From positions 682,001-746,000 of the forward strand of contig NZ_WUMN01000001.1 of assembly GCF_009826935.1 (NCBI RefSeq): a stretch of DNA of 64,000 bases, read 5' to 3'. This document shows positions 52,360 through 63,128 of this stretch, in pieces. The notes beneath the pieces were generated by a model, which was not told the DNA's origin, did not search any database, and saw only the letters and a program-made list of their open reading frames with translations. Numbering within the stretch: position 1 is the stretch's first letter; every line of letters begins with the position of its first letter. This DNA is from Flavobacterium sp. Sd200. Its GTDB lineage: Bacteria; Bacteroidota; Bacteroidia; Flavobacteriales; Flavobacteriaceae. Made by a program: the position numbers and the translations under genes.

Positions 52360-52391
52360 ATGCTGTCTTATTTAGACAGCATTTATTTTTT
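52351..52391. terminator. Operon terminator that contains the stop codon
   Basis: Arms 52351-52368 and 52374-52391 form a perfect 18-bp stem around TATTT. The TAA of the third DUF4252 gene (52357-52359) is within the left arm. It can serve both this operon and the convergent clpC gene. Confidence 0.92.
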
Positions 52392-52407
52392 GGAATAATT
52401 AATTGAA

Positions 52408-54966
52408 TTAACTTGTTGTATTCTCGTTATTCTCTGCTTTTTTAATAGTTACGCTAAGTTCAGTAGCATTATCTTCAAGATCCATAAAGATCTCATCGCC
52501 ACCAGATATTTTAGCTGTAATTATTTCTTCCGCAAGAACATCCTCAACATATTTTTGTATTGCTCTTTTAAGCGGTCTTGCGCCATACTGTTTGTCAAAA
52601 CCTTTCTCGGCAATAAAGTCTTTAGCTTTTTCTGAAAGAGAAATGTTGTAGCCAAGATCTTTAATTCTTACATAAAGTTTGTCAAGTTCAATGCCAATGA
52701 TTTTATGTATATCCTCTTTTTCAAGCGCATTAAATACAATAATATCATCTATCCTGTTAATGAATTCAGGAGCAAAGGTTTTCTTCAATGCGGCTTCAAT
52801 AACACCTTTTGTATGCTCGTCTGCCTGTAGCTTTTTAGCGCTTGTGCCAAAACCAACACCCTGACCAAAGTCTTTAAGCTGGCGTGCACCAACGTTAGAT
52901 GTCATTATGATAATAGTGTTCTTAAAGTCTATTTTGCGGCCTAAGCTGTCGGTCAAATAACCATCGTCAAGCACCTGAAGCATCATGTTAAATACATCCG
53001 GGTGGGCTTTCTCGATCTCGTCAAGCAATACTACGCAGTAAGGTTTCCTTCTCACTTTCTCAGTAAGCTGTCCACCTTCTTCATAACCCACATATCCCGG
53101 AGGCGCACCTACAAGGCGCGATATGGCAAATTTTTCCATATACTCACTCATGTCTATACGCACAAGGGCATCTTCGCTATCAAACAATTCTTTAGCAATT
53201 ACTTTAGCGAGTTGTGTTTTACCAACACCCGTTTGGCCTAAGAAAATAAACGAACCGATAGGTTTGTTTGGATCTTTTAGTCCGGCACGGTTACGCTGAA
53301 TTGATTTTGCAATTTTTTGGACTGCTTCATCCTGGCCTATAACTTTACCTTTAATAAGTTCCGGCAACTTAGCAAGCTTATTACTTTCTGTTTGAGCAAT
53401 ACGGTTTACAGGTATGCCTGTCATCATGCTAACCACATCGGCAACATTATCTTCGGTAACGGTAATACGGTTGTTTTTAGAATCTTCTTCCCATTGCTCC
53501 TGGGCTATGGCAAGGTCTTTTTCTATACGTTTTTCGTCGTCGCGAAGTTTTGCTGCCTCTTCATACTTTTGTTTTTTAACAACTGTATTTTTAAGCTCAC
53601 GAACTTCTTCCAACTGACGCTCAAGGTCAAGTATTTGTTTCGGTACATCAATATTTGTAATGTGCACACGGCTTCCTGCCTCATCTAAAGCATCAATAGC
53701 TTTGTCCGGTAAAAAGCGCTCAGTCATATACCTGCTTGTAAGTTTTACACACGCTTCGATAGCCTCAGGTGTATAAATCACGTTGTGGTGGTCTTCATAC
53801 TTATTCTTGATGTTGTTCAGTATCGTAATAGTCTCTTCGATAGAAGTAGGCTCTACAATAACTTTTTGGAAACGTCTTTCAAGAGCACCGTCTTTCTCAA
53901 TATACTGCCTGTATTCATCAAGGGTTGTGGCTCCAATACATTGAATTTCGCCCCTTGCCAGCGCAGGTTTAAACATATTACTGGCGTCCAGCGATCCAGT
54001 TGCACCGCCGGCACCAACAATGGTGTGTATCTCGTCGATGAACAATATAATGTCGTCGTTCTTTTCAAGCTCGTTCATAACGGCTTTCATACGCTCTTCA
54101 AACTGGCCGCGGTATTTAGTACCAGCAACAAGGCTGGCAAGGTCTAACGTTACCACACGTTTGTTAAACAATATGCGCGATACTTTTTTCTGGATAATGC
54201 GCAGTGCAAGTCCTTCAGCAATAGCCGATTTACCAACACCCGGCTCACCAATTAGTAATGGGTTGTTCTTTTTCCTTCGGCTAAGTATCTGGCTAACACG
54301 CTCAATTTCTTTTTCACGGCCCACTACAGGGTCAAGCTTGCCTTCTTCGGCAAGTTCGGTAAGGTCACGGCCAAAATTATCCAATACAGGTGTTTTAGAT
54401 TTTTTGTTGGCCTTATTGCCGGCAGCAGGATTGTTAAACGTACTTTCACGCAAACTGTCATCCTGTCCGGGATCATCGTTGTAGGATTCCGCTTTTGGCA
54501 GATTTTCCATATAATCTTCTTCGTTTGATGTCATGCTGATAAATTGTTCTTTAACTGTTTCGTAATCAATTTTTAGCTTATTGAGCAGTTTAGTGGTTGG
54601 ATCGTTCTCGTTGCGCAAAATACAAAGCAGTAAATGTGCTGTACTTATAGAAGTGCTTTGAAACACCTTAGCTTCTAAAAATGTGGTCCTTAAAGCCCTT
54701 TCGGCCTGCCTCGTTAAATGAAGGTTCTTCTTCTCATTGTTGCGCTCGGCAGAAGGATTTGCAGGGCTCAGAATCTCTACTTTTTTACGCAGGTGTTCCA
54801 GATCTACAGATATATTAGTTAGTATAGATATTGCTTTGCCATTGCCATCTCTCAAAATCCCCAGCATTAAATGCTCTGTACCAATAAAATCGTGTCCTAA
54901 CCGCAGGGCTTCTTCCTTGCTGTAGGTTATAACGTCTTTAACCCTTGGTGAAAAATTATCGTCCAT
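52408..54966 (-). CDS. clpC: ClpC-type AAA+ unfoldase
   Basis: The product has 852 residues. An N-terminal Clp_N double repeat (about residues 1-150, 'LGHDFIGTEHLMLGIL' and 'STSISTAHLLLCIL') is followed by AAA1 with Walker A 'GEPGVGKSA', a UVR-containing middle segment ('YEEAAKLRDDEKRIEKDLA'), AAA2 with 'GQTGVGKTQ', and the C-terminal D2-small domain. 'GQGVGFGTS' occupies the place of the loop that docks ClpP. The protein delivers substrates to ClpP. It is divergent from gyrA; the 283-bp interval between them contains no clear promoter match beyond one imperfect TATATTGG (55191-55198). Confidence 0.95.
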   Translation of the reverse strand: MDDNFSPRVKDVITYSKEEALRLGHDFIGTEHLMLGILRDGNGKAISILTNISVDLEHLRKKVEILSPANPSAERNNEKKNLHLTRQAERALRTTFLEAKVFQSTSISTAHLLLCILRNENDPTTKLLNKLKIDYETVKEQFISMTSNEEDYMENLPKAESYNDDPGQDDSLRESTFNNPAAGNKANKKSKTPVLDNFGRDLTELAEEGKLDPVVGREKEIERVSQILSRRKKNNPLLIGEPGVGKSAIAEGLALRIIQKKVSRILFNKRVVTLDLASLVAGTKYRGQFEERMKAVMNELEKNDDIILFIDEIHTIVGAGGATGSLDASNMFKPALARGEIQCIGATTLDEYRQYIEKDGALERRFQKVIVEPTSIEETITILNNIKNKYEDHHNVIYTPEAIEACVKLTSRYMTERFLPDKAIDALDEAGSRVHITNIDVPKQILDLERQLEEVRELKNTVVKKQKYEEAAKLRDDEKRIEKDLAIAQEQWEEDSKNNRITVTEDNVADVVSMMTGIPVNRIAQTESNKLAKLPELIKGKVIGQDEAVQKIAKSIQRNRAGLKDPNKPIGSFIFLGQTGVGKTQLAKVIAKELFDSEDALVRIDMSEYMEKFAISRLVGAPPGYVGYEEGGQLTEKVRRKPYCVVLLDEIEKAHPDVFNMMLQVLDDGYLTDSLGRKIDFKNTIIIMTSNVGARQLKDFGQGVGFGTSAKKLQADEHTKGVIEAALKKTFAPEFINRIDDIIVFNALEKEDIHKIIGIELDKLYVRIKDLGYNISLSEKAKDFIAEKGFDKQYGARPLKRAIQKYVEDVLAEEIITAKISGGDEIFMDLEDNATELSVTIKKAENNENTTS

Positions 54967-55249
54967 AATAATTCCTTTCTTTGTCTATTGTAAATGTAAC
55001 CATTTACTTAATATTTTACAAAAACCATACCTATTAAAAGTACTGTCAGGCTAAGAGACAAAAAAAAAACCGTAAATAAAAATGTTTTAGTAATTGTTTA
55101 TTAACTTTTATGCTGCTTTCTGATTGTGAGGATGTTGATAAAAAGGTTTAAAAATCCTACCTAAAACGATTAATTTGCTAATAAAAATACGTATATTGGC
55201 ACGTTTTGTATAAACTATAAATTAACTGTAATTTTTAATATAACTACTT

Positions 55250-57838
55250 ATGGCAGATGGAGAAAAGTTAATTCCTATTAACATAGAAGACCAGATGAAA
55301 TCGGCCTACATCGATTATTCGATGTCGGTTATTGTATCCAGGGCGCTTCCTGATGTTAGGGATGGCTTGAAACCCGTGCATAGAAGGGTACTTTACGGAA
55401 TGTATGAACTGGGCGTTTTTAGTAACAGAGCCCACAAAAAATCGGCAAGGATAGTTGGAGAGGTATTGGGTAAATTTCACCCGCACGGAGACAGCTCTGT
55501 ATATGACGCCATGGTGCGTATGGCCCAGGACTGGAGCCTTCGTTACCTTATGGTAGACGGTCAGGGTAACTTTGGGTCTATAGATGGAGACAGCCCGGCT
55601 GCAATGCGTTATACAGAGGCAAGGCTTCGCAAACTGTCTGAAGAGATAATGAGCGACCTTGACAAAGAAACCGTAGATTTTCAGTTAAACTTTGACGATA
55701 CACTACAGGAGCCTACTGTAATGCCAACAAGGATACCTAACCTTTTGGTAAACGGTGCCAGCGGTATTGCCGTGGGTATGGCAACCAATATGCCGCCACA
55801 CAACCTTACTGAGGTAATAGATGGTACACTTGCCTATATAGATAACAACGATATTGAAATAGACGAGCTTATGCACCATGTAAAAGCACCTGATTTCCCT
55901 ACGGGAGGTGTTATATATGGTTATGAGGGCGTTCGTGAAGCTTTTAAAACAGGCCGCGGAAGGATAGTAGTTCGTGCTAAAGCCAACTTTGAAGAAGTTG
56001 AAGGAAGGGAATGTATTATTGTTACCGAGATACCTTTTCAGGTTAACAAGGCCGACATGATCAAGAAAACGGCAGACCTTGTTAATGAGAAGAAAATAGA
56101 CGGGATTGTAAACATTCGCGATGAGAGCGACCGTAACGGTATGCGCATCGTTTATATACTTAAACGCGATGCTGTGCCAAATGTGGTGCTTAATACATTA
56201 TACAAATTTACACAACTGCAATCATCTTTCAGTGTAAACAATATTGCGCTTGTGGCCGGAAGGCCGCAATTGCTTAATCTGAAAGATATGATACACTACT
56301 TCGTAGAACACAGGCACGATGTAGTTGTAAGAAGGACGCAGTTTGAACTTCGTAAAGCCGAAGAGCGTGCACATATATTAGAAGGACTTATTATAGCGTC
56401 TGATAATATAGACGAGGTTATTGCTCTTATCCGTAGTTCTAAAGACGGAGAAGAGGCACGCGCTAAATTAATTGAGCGTTTTAATCTTTCTGAAATTCAG
56501 GCACGTGCCATTGTAGAGATGCGTTTAAGACAACTTACAGGTCTTGAGCAGGATAAGCTTCGTGCAGAATATGAAGAAATAATGAAGTTAATAGCAGAAT
56601 TAAGGGCTTTATTAGAAAGTAAAGACTTAAGGATGCAGCTTATTAAAGAAGAGCTTATTGAGGTTAAAGAGAAATTTGGAGACGACCGTCGTTCACAGAT
56701 TGAATATGCCGGAGGCGATGTAAGTATTGAAGACCTTATTGCTGATGAGAATGTGGTTATTACCATTTCTCACGCAGGTTATATTAAACGTACACCGCTT
56801 TCTGAATATAAAACCCAAAACAGGGGAGGTGTGGGGCAAAAAGGTGTGGCAACCCGCGATCAGGACTTCCTTGAACACCTGTTTGTGGCTACCAACCACC
56901 AGTACATGTTGTTCTTTACCCAAAAGGGTAAGTGTTTCTGGATGCGCGTTTACGAAATTCCCGAAGGAACAAAAACCAGTAAAGGCCGCGCTATACAAAA
57001 CCTTATCAATATAGAGAATGACGATAAGGTTAAAGCATTTATATGTACACAGGATCTTAAAGACCAGGACTACATAAACAGCCATTACGTTATTATGGCA
57101 ACCAAACAAGGTATTGTTAAAAAGACACTGTTAGAGCAATATTCGCGCCCAAGGCTAAACGGTATTGCAGCCATAACCATACGTGAGTACGATGAGCTAT
57201 TAGAAGCCAAGCTTACTACAGGCGAGAGCCAGGTGCTTATAGCTGTTAAATCGGGCAAGCTTGTTCGATTTGAAGAAGGCAAAACCCGCCCAATGGGTCG
57301 TAGTGCCAGTGGGGTTCGTGGTATAACGCTTCAGGATGAAAAAGACGAGGTTATCGGGATGGTATCTGTAAACGATATGAACAGTGAAATTCTTGTGGTG
57401 TCTGAAAACGGATATGGTAAGCGTTCAAGCCTTGAAGATTACAGGATTACAAACCGCGGAGGTAAAGGTGTAAAAACCCTAAGTATTACAGACAAAACAG
57501 GTAGCCTTGTATCTATAAACAATGTTACCGATGCTGATGACCTTATGATCATCAACAAGTCTGGATTAACTATCCGTATGGCGGTAAGTGATCTGAGGGT
57601 TATGGGACGTGCCACACAAGGTGTTCGCCTTATAAACATTAAAGGCAACGACTCTATTGCTGCAGTAACTAAAGTTATGCGCGAAGAAGAAGCCGTTGAT
57701 GAGGCAGTTGCAGAAGTATTAGACGGAGATGCCGAAAATGGTGTTAATGCTATTATTGCTCCGGAAGGCACTGATGTAGATGACCTTGAAATTAATCCGG
57801 ACGATTTTACTGACGAAGAACCACAAACAGAAGAATAA
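55250..57838 (+). CDS. gyrA: DNA gyrase subunit A
   Basis: The product has 862 residues. The active-site tyrosine is in '[13 protein letters not shown]'. The quinolone region reads '[12 protein letters not shown]', which keeps the Ser and Asp of the susceptible form. Six C-terminal beta-pinwheel repeats are seen, for example '[12 protein letters not shown]', '[14 protein letters not shown]', '[11 protein letters not shown]' and '[12 protein letters not shown]'. The position of the GyrA box reads '[10 protein letters not shown]', less basic than Q(R/K)RGG(R/K)G. The tail is acidic. A TPR protein gene follows 16 bp downstream. Confidence 0.96.
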   Translation: MADGEKLIPINIEDQMKSAYIDYSMSVIVSRALPDVRDGLKPVHRRVLYGMYELGVFSNRAHKKSARIVGEVLGKFHPHGDSSVYDAMVRMAQDWSLRYLMVDGQGNFGSIDGDSPAAMRYTEARLRKLSEEIMSDLDKETVDFQLNFDDTLQEPTVMPTRIPNLLVNGASGIAVGMATNMPPHNLTEVIDGTLAYIDNNDIEIDELMHHVKAPDFPTGGVIYGYEGVREAFKTGRGRIVVRAKANFEEVEGRECIIVTEIPFQVNKADMIKKTADLVNEKKIDGIVNIRDESDRNGMRIVYILKRDAVPNVVLNTLYKFTQLQSSFSVNNIALVAGRPQLLNLKDMIHYFVEHRHDVVVRRTQFELRKAEERAHILEGLIIASDNIDEVIALIRSSKDGEEARAKLIERFNLSEIQARAIVEMRLRQLTGLEQDKLRAEYEEIMKLIAELRALLESKDLRMQLIKEELIEVKEKFGDDRRSQIEYAGGDVSIEDLIADENVVITISHAGYIKRTPLSEYKTQNRGGVGQKGVATRDQDFLEHLFVATNHQYMLFFTQKGKCFWMRVYEIPEGTKTSKGRAIQNLINIENDDKVKAFICTQDLKDQDYINSHYVIMATKQGIVKKTLLEQYSRPRLNGIAAITIREYDELLEAKLTTGESQVLIAVKSGKLVRFEEGKTRPMGRSASGVRGITLQDEKDEVIGMVSVNDMNSEILVVSENGYGKRSSLEDYRITNRGGKGVKTLSITDKTGSLVSINNVTDADDLMIINKSGLTIRMAVSDLRVMGRATQGVRLINIKGNDSIAAVTKVMREEEAVDEAVAEVLDGDAENGVNAIIAPEGTDVDDLEINPDDFTDEEPQTEE

Positions 57839-57854
57839 CTAAAACAGCAACAAA

Positions 57855-59144
57855 ATGAAAGTTACTTATGTAATTGCAGCAGCACTAATGCTTTCGCTTA
57901 ATGCTTATGCACAAAAAGATGAACTTAAGGCACTTAAAAAATTAAATGATAAGGGGGCGGCTACGCAAACTTATACACCCGAATTTAAAACGCTTCTCGA
58001 CAAAGCTGAGCCACTTATGGCTAATGCTACTAACGAGCAAAAAGCTGATTTTTACTTTTATAAAGCTCAGTATGCTATTGGTGAAGCCAAGAAAAACCCA
58101 GCGGGTGCATTAACTATACTTCCTGCAGCTATAGAAGATTACAATAAAGTTGTTGAAATAGAAAAAGCGGGTAAACAAAACCGTACTAAAGAGATACAGG
58201 AGCAAATTTTTCCTGCTGTAAAAGACCAGCTTTTAAATGCGGCCGCTACAATTGTAAACGAAAAGAAATTTAAAGAAGCAGGACAATTGTATGACTTAGC
58301 TTATAAGCTTGATACAAAAGATGCTTCTATGCTTTACAATTCTGCGGCTATGGCAGTTAATGGGCAGGATTATGATACAGCTCTTAGAAACTATCTTGAA
58401 CTGGATAAAATTGGTTTTACAGGTGTTACTACTTTATATTCAGCTAAAAACAAATCTAACGGTCAGGTAGAGACCTTCCCTAATAAGGCTACTATGGATA
58501 TTTCTGTTAAGAACGGATTATATTCTGATCCTAAAGTAGAAACAACACCATCATTAAGAGGGGATATTGTAAAAAATATTGCGCTTATCTATTCTCAAAA
58601 AGGTGAGATAGAAAAAGCAAAAGAGGCTATGAGCAATGCAAGAAAGGCTAATCCTGAAGACAGCAGCCTTATTATTGCTGAAGCTGAGCTTTATCTTAAA
58701 ACAAAAGATATGGCTAGATATAAAGAACTTATTGCAGAGGCAGCGGCTAAAAACCCTAACGATGCTATGTTGTTCTATAATCTTGGAGTAGTGTCAACCG
58801 AGGCCGATCCTGCCGGAGCGGAAGCTTATTATAAAAAAGCCCTTGCCATAAACCCTGACTATATTGATGCTTTAGTAGGTATTGGCGGTTTACAACTTAC
58901 CAGCGAAAAGCAAATTGTAGACGAAATGAATAAACTGGGTACATCTGCTAAAGACAACGCTCGCTATGAGGTGCTAAAAAAGAAAAAAGATGGCCTGTAT
59001 AATAATGCACTGCCATATTTTGAAAAAGCCCATAAACTTAAGCCGGACGATCAATACATAATATCAGTACTTGCAAGCCTTTATCAGGCACTTGAAAAAA
59101 ATACTGAATATAAAGCAATGAAAGCTAAGCAAAAGAAAGCTTAA
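57855..59144 (+). CDS. Secreted TPR-repeat protein
   Basis: The product has 429 residues with a signal peptide (MKVTYVIAAALMLSLNAYAQ). It is helical, with TPR-like repeats such as 'GQLYDLAYKLDTKDASMLYN', 'AMVNGQDYDTALRNYLELDK'-like units, and 'AEAYYKKALAINPDYIDAL' followed by 'ALPYFEKAHKLKPDDQYIIS'. Likely a scaffold in the periplasm. It is in one operon with gyrA (16-bp gap), a linkage without an obvious functional reason. Confidence 0.9.
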   Translation: MKVTYVIAAALMLSLNAYAQKDELKALKKLNDKGAATQTYTPEFKTLLDKAEPLMANATNEQKADFYFYKAQYAIGEAKKNPAGALTILPAAIEDYNKVVEIEKAGKQNRTKEIQEQIFPAVKDQLLNAAATIVNEKKFKEAGQLYDLAYKLDTKDASMLYNSAAMAVNGQDYDTALRNYLELDKIGFTGVTTLYSAKNKSNGQVETFPNKATMDISVKNGLYSDPKVETTPSLRGDIVKNIALIYSQKGEIEKAKEAMSNARKANPEDSSLIIAEAELYLKTKDMARYKELIAEAAAKNPNDAMLFYNLGVVSTEADPAGAEAYYKKALAINPDYIDALVGIGGLQLTSEKQIVDEMNKLGTSAKDNARYEVLKKKKDGLYNNALPYFEKAHKLKPDDQYIISVLASLYQALEKNTEYKAMKAKQKKA

Positions 59145-59166
59145 TTCTTATCAGTAATTAAAAAGC

Positions 59167-59208
59167 AAAAGCGCAATTTGATATTTTTCAAATTGCGCTT
59201 TTTTTTAG
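59167..59208. terminator. Terminator of the gyrA/TPR operon
   Basis: A perfect 14-bp stem (59167-59180 with 59189-59202) is followed by T-residues to about 59208. The A-rich left side could also serve the convergent TolC gene. Confidence 0.92.
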
Positions 59209-59298
59209 ATTATTGTCAAGATATTTTTCAGCAAGATTCTGATGAGAAAATATTGGTGTTTTGAGAGATGAATTGAGAGAGCAATTTAGCATAACTGT

Positions 59299-60630
59299 TT
59301 AATCAAAGCGGTTATACTGCAAAAAGTATAGCTTTAGATCAGCATATGCGACTGATAAATTTGCCTTTAAAAGATTGTATTCTGCGGTAAGCATTTGGTT
59401 TTTACTCGATGTAAATGTTATGGCATCTACAAGACCACTGCTAAATTTAGCCTGTGTAGTAGTAAACGATTTTTCGGCAAAAAGGCGGGCTTCTTCAAAT
59501 TTAGAAGCCAGTATTGTGCTTTGCTCTTTTTTAACCATTTCCTGCTCTATAGTTTGGCGTAGCTTTATCTTTTCCTGCTCAAGCATTACAGTGCTTATTT
59601 GCTGTTTTACTTTAGCAAGCTGTACATCGCGGTGTGTTTTAAGCCCGTTGAAAATGGGTACTGAAAGCTGTAATCCTAAGTAGTGGTTTTTATTATCGTT
59701 GACCTGTGTCCAAAAAGGGGCAATATCTTGTGTACCAGATTGGTTGAGAGGCAGGTAATAAAAGGATGAATAACTGTAAAAGGCAGAAATTTTTGGCAGG
59801 TATTTGTTGCGCCCTATTGCAGTTTCCTTCAGGGCTATGTGTTGGTTTAATTCGGCCGAATGTATCGCCGGAGAAGCCGCAAATGATTTTTCAAGCAACT
59901 GTTCTAATCTAATCTCTGTGGGTAATGTAATGGCTGTTATGCTTTGCAATACAATATCGTTTGGCCTATAGATAATAACATTCATCAGTTGGAGCAGTGT
60001 CAGTTTTTGATTATATAACAGTTGAGTAGTTTGCAGTAAAGTGCTCTCCTCTTGCGAATAACTCATCTGCATATCATAAAGGTCGCTTTTAGGCCGGCTT
60101 CCTATTTCTACTTCCTGTGTAATACGGTTCAGATTGAATTTTGCATTTTCAAACTGAGTAAGCTGTATTTTTAAAAGTTCCTGTGTATAGATAACATTTA
60201 TGTAGTTGTCCAGCAGCGTAATGGCATATTCTGATGCGGTAGCTTCTTTATCGGCAAGGGCCTTTAGTATGGCAATTTTGTTTCGTCGGGCAGAGGTAAA
60301 AATAGTAAAGTCAAGTAAGTTCATACTGGCGTTAAGGCCAAAATTGTCTGTTTGTATGCGGCTGCTTACCCTGTTGTTTGTGGCAGGGTCTATAACCGAA
60401 CCAAAATTGTAGGCATGTGTACTGTTAAACTCTACTACAGGTAGGTATTCCTTAGCAGCACTGCGGTAGGTTGTTTCGGTACTCAGAATTTCAAGCTGTT
60501 TTATCTGGAAGTCCGGGGTGTTCTTAAGTCCGGTGTCCAGGCATTGCTGTAATGTGAGTACCTGTTGAGCCTGTACACTTTGTGCCGAAGCTATAAGTAT
60601 TGAGATATATAAATAATAAAACCTTTTCAT
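59299..60630 (-). CDS. TolC-family outer-membrane efflux protein (second)
   Basis: The product has 443 residues and a signal peptide (MKRFYYLYISILIASAQSVQAQ). It begins the outer-membrane-factor repeat at 'VLTLQQCLDTGLKNTPDFQI' and contains long helices such as 'MLEQEKIKLRQTIEQEMVKK'. It is the last gene of a minus-strand unit with two MacB-type permeases (69-bp gap), so it may be the outer channel of an ABC-driven export system. It is unrelated in detail to the TolC of the MFS pump at 11786-13129. Confidence 0.9.
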   Translation of the reverse strand: MKRFYYLYISILIASAQSVQAQQVLTLQQCLDTGLKNTPDFQIKQLEILSTETTYRSAAKEYLPVVEFNSTHAYNFGSVIDPATNNRVSSRIQTDNFGLNASMNLLDFTIFTSARRNKIAILKALADKEATASEYAITLLDNYINVIYTQELLKIQLTQFENAKFNLNRITQEVEIGSRPKSDLYDMQMSYSQEESTLLQTTQLLYNQKLTLLQLMNVIIYRPNDIVLQSITAITLPTEIRLEQLLEKSFAASPAIHSAELNQHIALKETAIGRNKYLPKISAFYSYSSFYYLPLNQSGTQDIAPFWTQVNDNKNHYLGLQLSVPIFNGLKTHRDVQLAKVKQQISTVMLEQEKIKLRQTIEQEMVKKEQSTILASKFEEARLFAEKSFTTTQAKFSSGLVDAITFTSSKNQMLTAEYNLLKANLSVAYADLKLYFLQYNRFD

Positions 60631-60699
60631 AATACACGGATTAATAACCTGCGGTATTAAAATGCCGCAGGCTATTTAAAAAAACTAACTTCAAATCTA

Positions 60700-63126
60700 T
60701 TATTCGTATTTAAGGTACTTCAGTACATCTGCTTTAGTGGCATTATAAGCGCGTCCAAGTACTATTGCCAGTGTAAGTATCATAATGGCAACGAACCCGG
60801 CAATGAATGGTACTATGCCAACCTGTATGCGATATGCAAAATTTTCCAGCCATTTGTCTAACAACAGCCATGCCGGCACAAAAGCTATAACAAAGCCTGC
60901 AATACAGTAAATAACATATTGTTTTGAGAGTTCACGAAGCAGGGCAGGGGTTTCGGCACCCAGAGTTCGTCTTATGGCTATTTCTTTCATTCGCCTTTGT
61001 ATGCTGAACGATACAAGCGCGAACAAGCCTAACAGCGCTATAATGATAACCACAATGTTTAATAATGTAAAAAGATTGCGTTGGTATACGTAGCTTTTAT
61101 AAGCACGTTCAAAATTTTTGTCTACAAAGCCGTAGTTAAAAGGATAATCAGGATCTACATCTTCTGTCCATAATTTTTCCATGCCCGCAAGTGCCTCTTC
61201 TGTATACTGTGGATCAATTTTTACATAAATGCTGTGTGCATTTTGCAACATCCAGTTTATGCTCTTGTAATGGAAGAAAGCCATAGGCAATATTTTATCC
61301 TGCGGACCGCTAACATGAAAGTCTTTCACTACGCCTATTATTTGCATGCGCAGATCGTTGCCATAATTTATGTACTGGCCAACCGGATTTTTTATGCCCA
61401 TAAGCTTTATAGCTGTTTCATTGAGCAATACAGCATTAATACTATCTGAAGCATATTTAGGCGACAGGCTTCTTCCTTCCTTGATTTTGAGTTTTAAAAT
61501 GTCGGTAAGGTTATAATCTACAGCCATGTTTTGAAAGGAAGCCTCTATATTTTTGTAGATAAATCCTGACTGAAAAGAAGAGCCATTGCCCATTGTAAAT
61601 GTTGCAGCAGATACCTGTTGAACGCCTTTTATGTGCATGAGGCGCTCTTTTATGTTATTATAGCGTGCAGAGATCATATCACGGAATCCCTTTTCTGTAA
61701 AATCGTAAGGGTTTCTGAAATAAATATCTACCACTTGGTTGCCGTTAAACCCAAGGTCTTTACCCGCCATGTAGTTAACCTGCTGGTTTACTATATAGGA
61801 ACCAATAATAAAAAATGAAGCAATGGCAAACTGGGCAATTAGCATCGAGTTGCGTAACCATATACCTTTTTTGCTGCGACCAAAGTTGCCTTTTAGTACT
61901 TCAACAGCTTTAAATTTTGCAACATAGTTTGCAGGAAATACGCCTGCTAATATTACCACTACAGCAAAAATTATGATCAGTTCTGCAAAAAAGCGATTGT
62001 TAGTTATAACCAGTTTTTTACCTAAAAAACTGTTGTAGTAGGGCAGAGCTATTTCTACGATCATTAGCGCAAAGAGCAGTGCAAAGAGTGTAAGTATAAC
62101 TGTTTCAAAAATAAATTGGTAAATAATGTTTCTTTTACCTGCGCCAAGAATTTGTCTTACGCCCACTTCTTTAGCCCGTTTTACGGCATTTGCGGTAGCA
62201 AGGTTTACATAGTTGGCTACAGACATGACGAGTATGAGTATTGACAAGCCTGCCATGATAAGAAGAAACTGGTAGCTTCCCCTGCCTTCGGGTATATCAT
62301 TTACTTTAGAATGCAACCTCATGGTTGCAAGCTGTTCTGTCGTTATTCTTACCTTACCATAACGCTTAATATATTCATCTACCGGAATAGCACTTTTTTT
62401 AGCACTTTTTACCGTACTGTAATTGTAGTAAAGGTTTTCTATTTTTTGAGCAATTGTAATGCCGTCGTTTGCATTTTTTGCCATAACAAAAAGCCCGAAA
62501 CTGAAGCTTCCCCAATTGTTCTCGTTTTCTTTAAGCTTAGAGTCTATCATGTTAGTAACGACTTCCGGCATATACAGGCCTTTACCTTCTATTTTATATA
62601 CACCTTTTACCGTAAATGTTTTACCCGTAAGTTCAACCTGCCTGTTCATAGGATTTTCATTACCAAATAATCTTTTGGCTAAGTTTTCTGAAATGGCTAT
62701 TGTTGCAGGTGTAAGCGCAGTATCTGCACTTCCCTGTATAAAATGATAAGGGAAAAAATGAAAGAAATTTGCCTGCGCGTCAATTATTTTAGCGGCCATT
62801 TCTTTCCTGCCTTTATATTTAATTATATCGCTGTTATACCAGGAATTTATATAACAATATTCGCTTACTTCAGGCACTTCACTTATATGTTTACCCACCG
62901 GTGCTGCCGAAGACCCCCAAACCATATCTTCACTAAGGTCTGTTACAACAAAATAGGCTTTGTTTTTTACAGGGTTTTGGGCTTCATAACTGTGCTCGTC
63001 ATCCCAATAGAGTATGGCAAATATCAAACCTGCAATACCTATGCTTAAACCCAATACATTTAGAAAAGTGAAGAATTTATTATGTCTTACCTGATAGATA
63101 AATATTTTTAACCAGTTGTTTAGCAT
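60700..63126 (-). CDS. ABC transporter permease, FtsX/MacB type
   Basis: The product has 808 residues. It has two FtsX-like halves with four main membrane segments each side of periplasmic domains: 'FFTFLNVLGLSIGIAGLIFA' near the N-terminus, then 'NYVNLATANAVKRAKEVGVR', 'RNSMLIAQFAIASFFIIGSY' in the middle, and a C-terminal half with 'RRMKEIAIRRTLGAET'. It has no ATPase domain, so a separate MacB-like ATPase must act with it, presumably encoded beyond the right edge. The gene is 2 bp downstream of a paralogue. Confidence 0.93.
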   Translation of the reverse strand: MLNNWLKIFIYQVRHNKFFTFLNVLGLSIGIAGLIFAILYWDDEHSYEAQNPVKNKAYFVVTDLSEDMVWGSSAAPVGKHISEVPEVSEYCYINSWYNSDIIKYKGRKEMAAKIIDAQANFFHFFPYHFIQGSADTALTPATIAISENLAKRLFGNENPMNRQVELTGKTFTVKGVYKIEGKGLYMPEVVTNMIDSKLKENENNWGSFSFGLFVMAKNANDGITIAQKIENLYYNYSTVKSAKKSAIPVDEYIKRYGKVRITTEQLATMRLHSKVNDIPEGRGSYQFLLIMAGLSILILVMSVANYVNLATANAVKRAKEVGVRQILGAGKRNIIYQFIFETVILTLFALLFALMIVEIALPYYNSFLGKKLVITNNRFFAELIIIFAVVVILAGVFPANYVAKFKAVEVLKGNFGRSKKGIWLRNSMLIAQFAIASFFIIGSYIVNQQVNYMAGKDLGFNGNQVVDIYFRNPYDFTEKGFRDMISARYNNIKERLMHIKGVQQVSAATFTMGNGSSFQSGFIYKNIEASFQNMAVDYNLTDILKLKIKEGRSLSPKYASDSINAVLLNETAIKLMGIKNPVGQYINYGNDLRMQIIGVVKDFHVSGPQDKILPMAFFHYKSINWMLQNAHSIYVKIDPQYTEEALAGMEKLWTEDVDPDYPFNYGFVDKNFERAYKSYVYQRNLFTLLNIVVIIIALLGLFALVSFSIQRRMKEIAIRRTLGAETPALLRELSKQYVIYCIAGFVIAFVPAWLLLDKWLENFAYRIQVGIVPFIAGFVAIMILTLAIVLGRAYNATKADVLKYLKYE

Positions 63127-63128
63127 AA

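Noticed and set aside
53785-54484. Long plus-strand frames inside clpC
   Set aside because: They are antisense to conserved AAA+ motifs and have no family resemblance.
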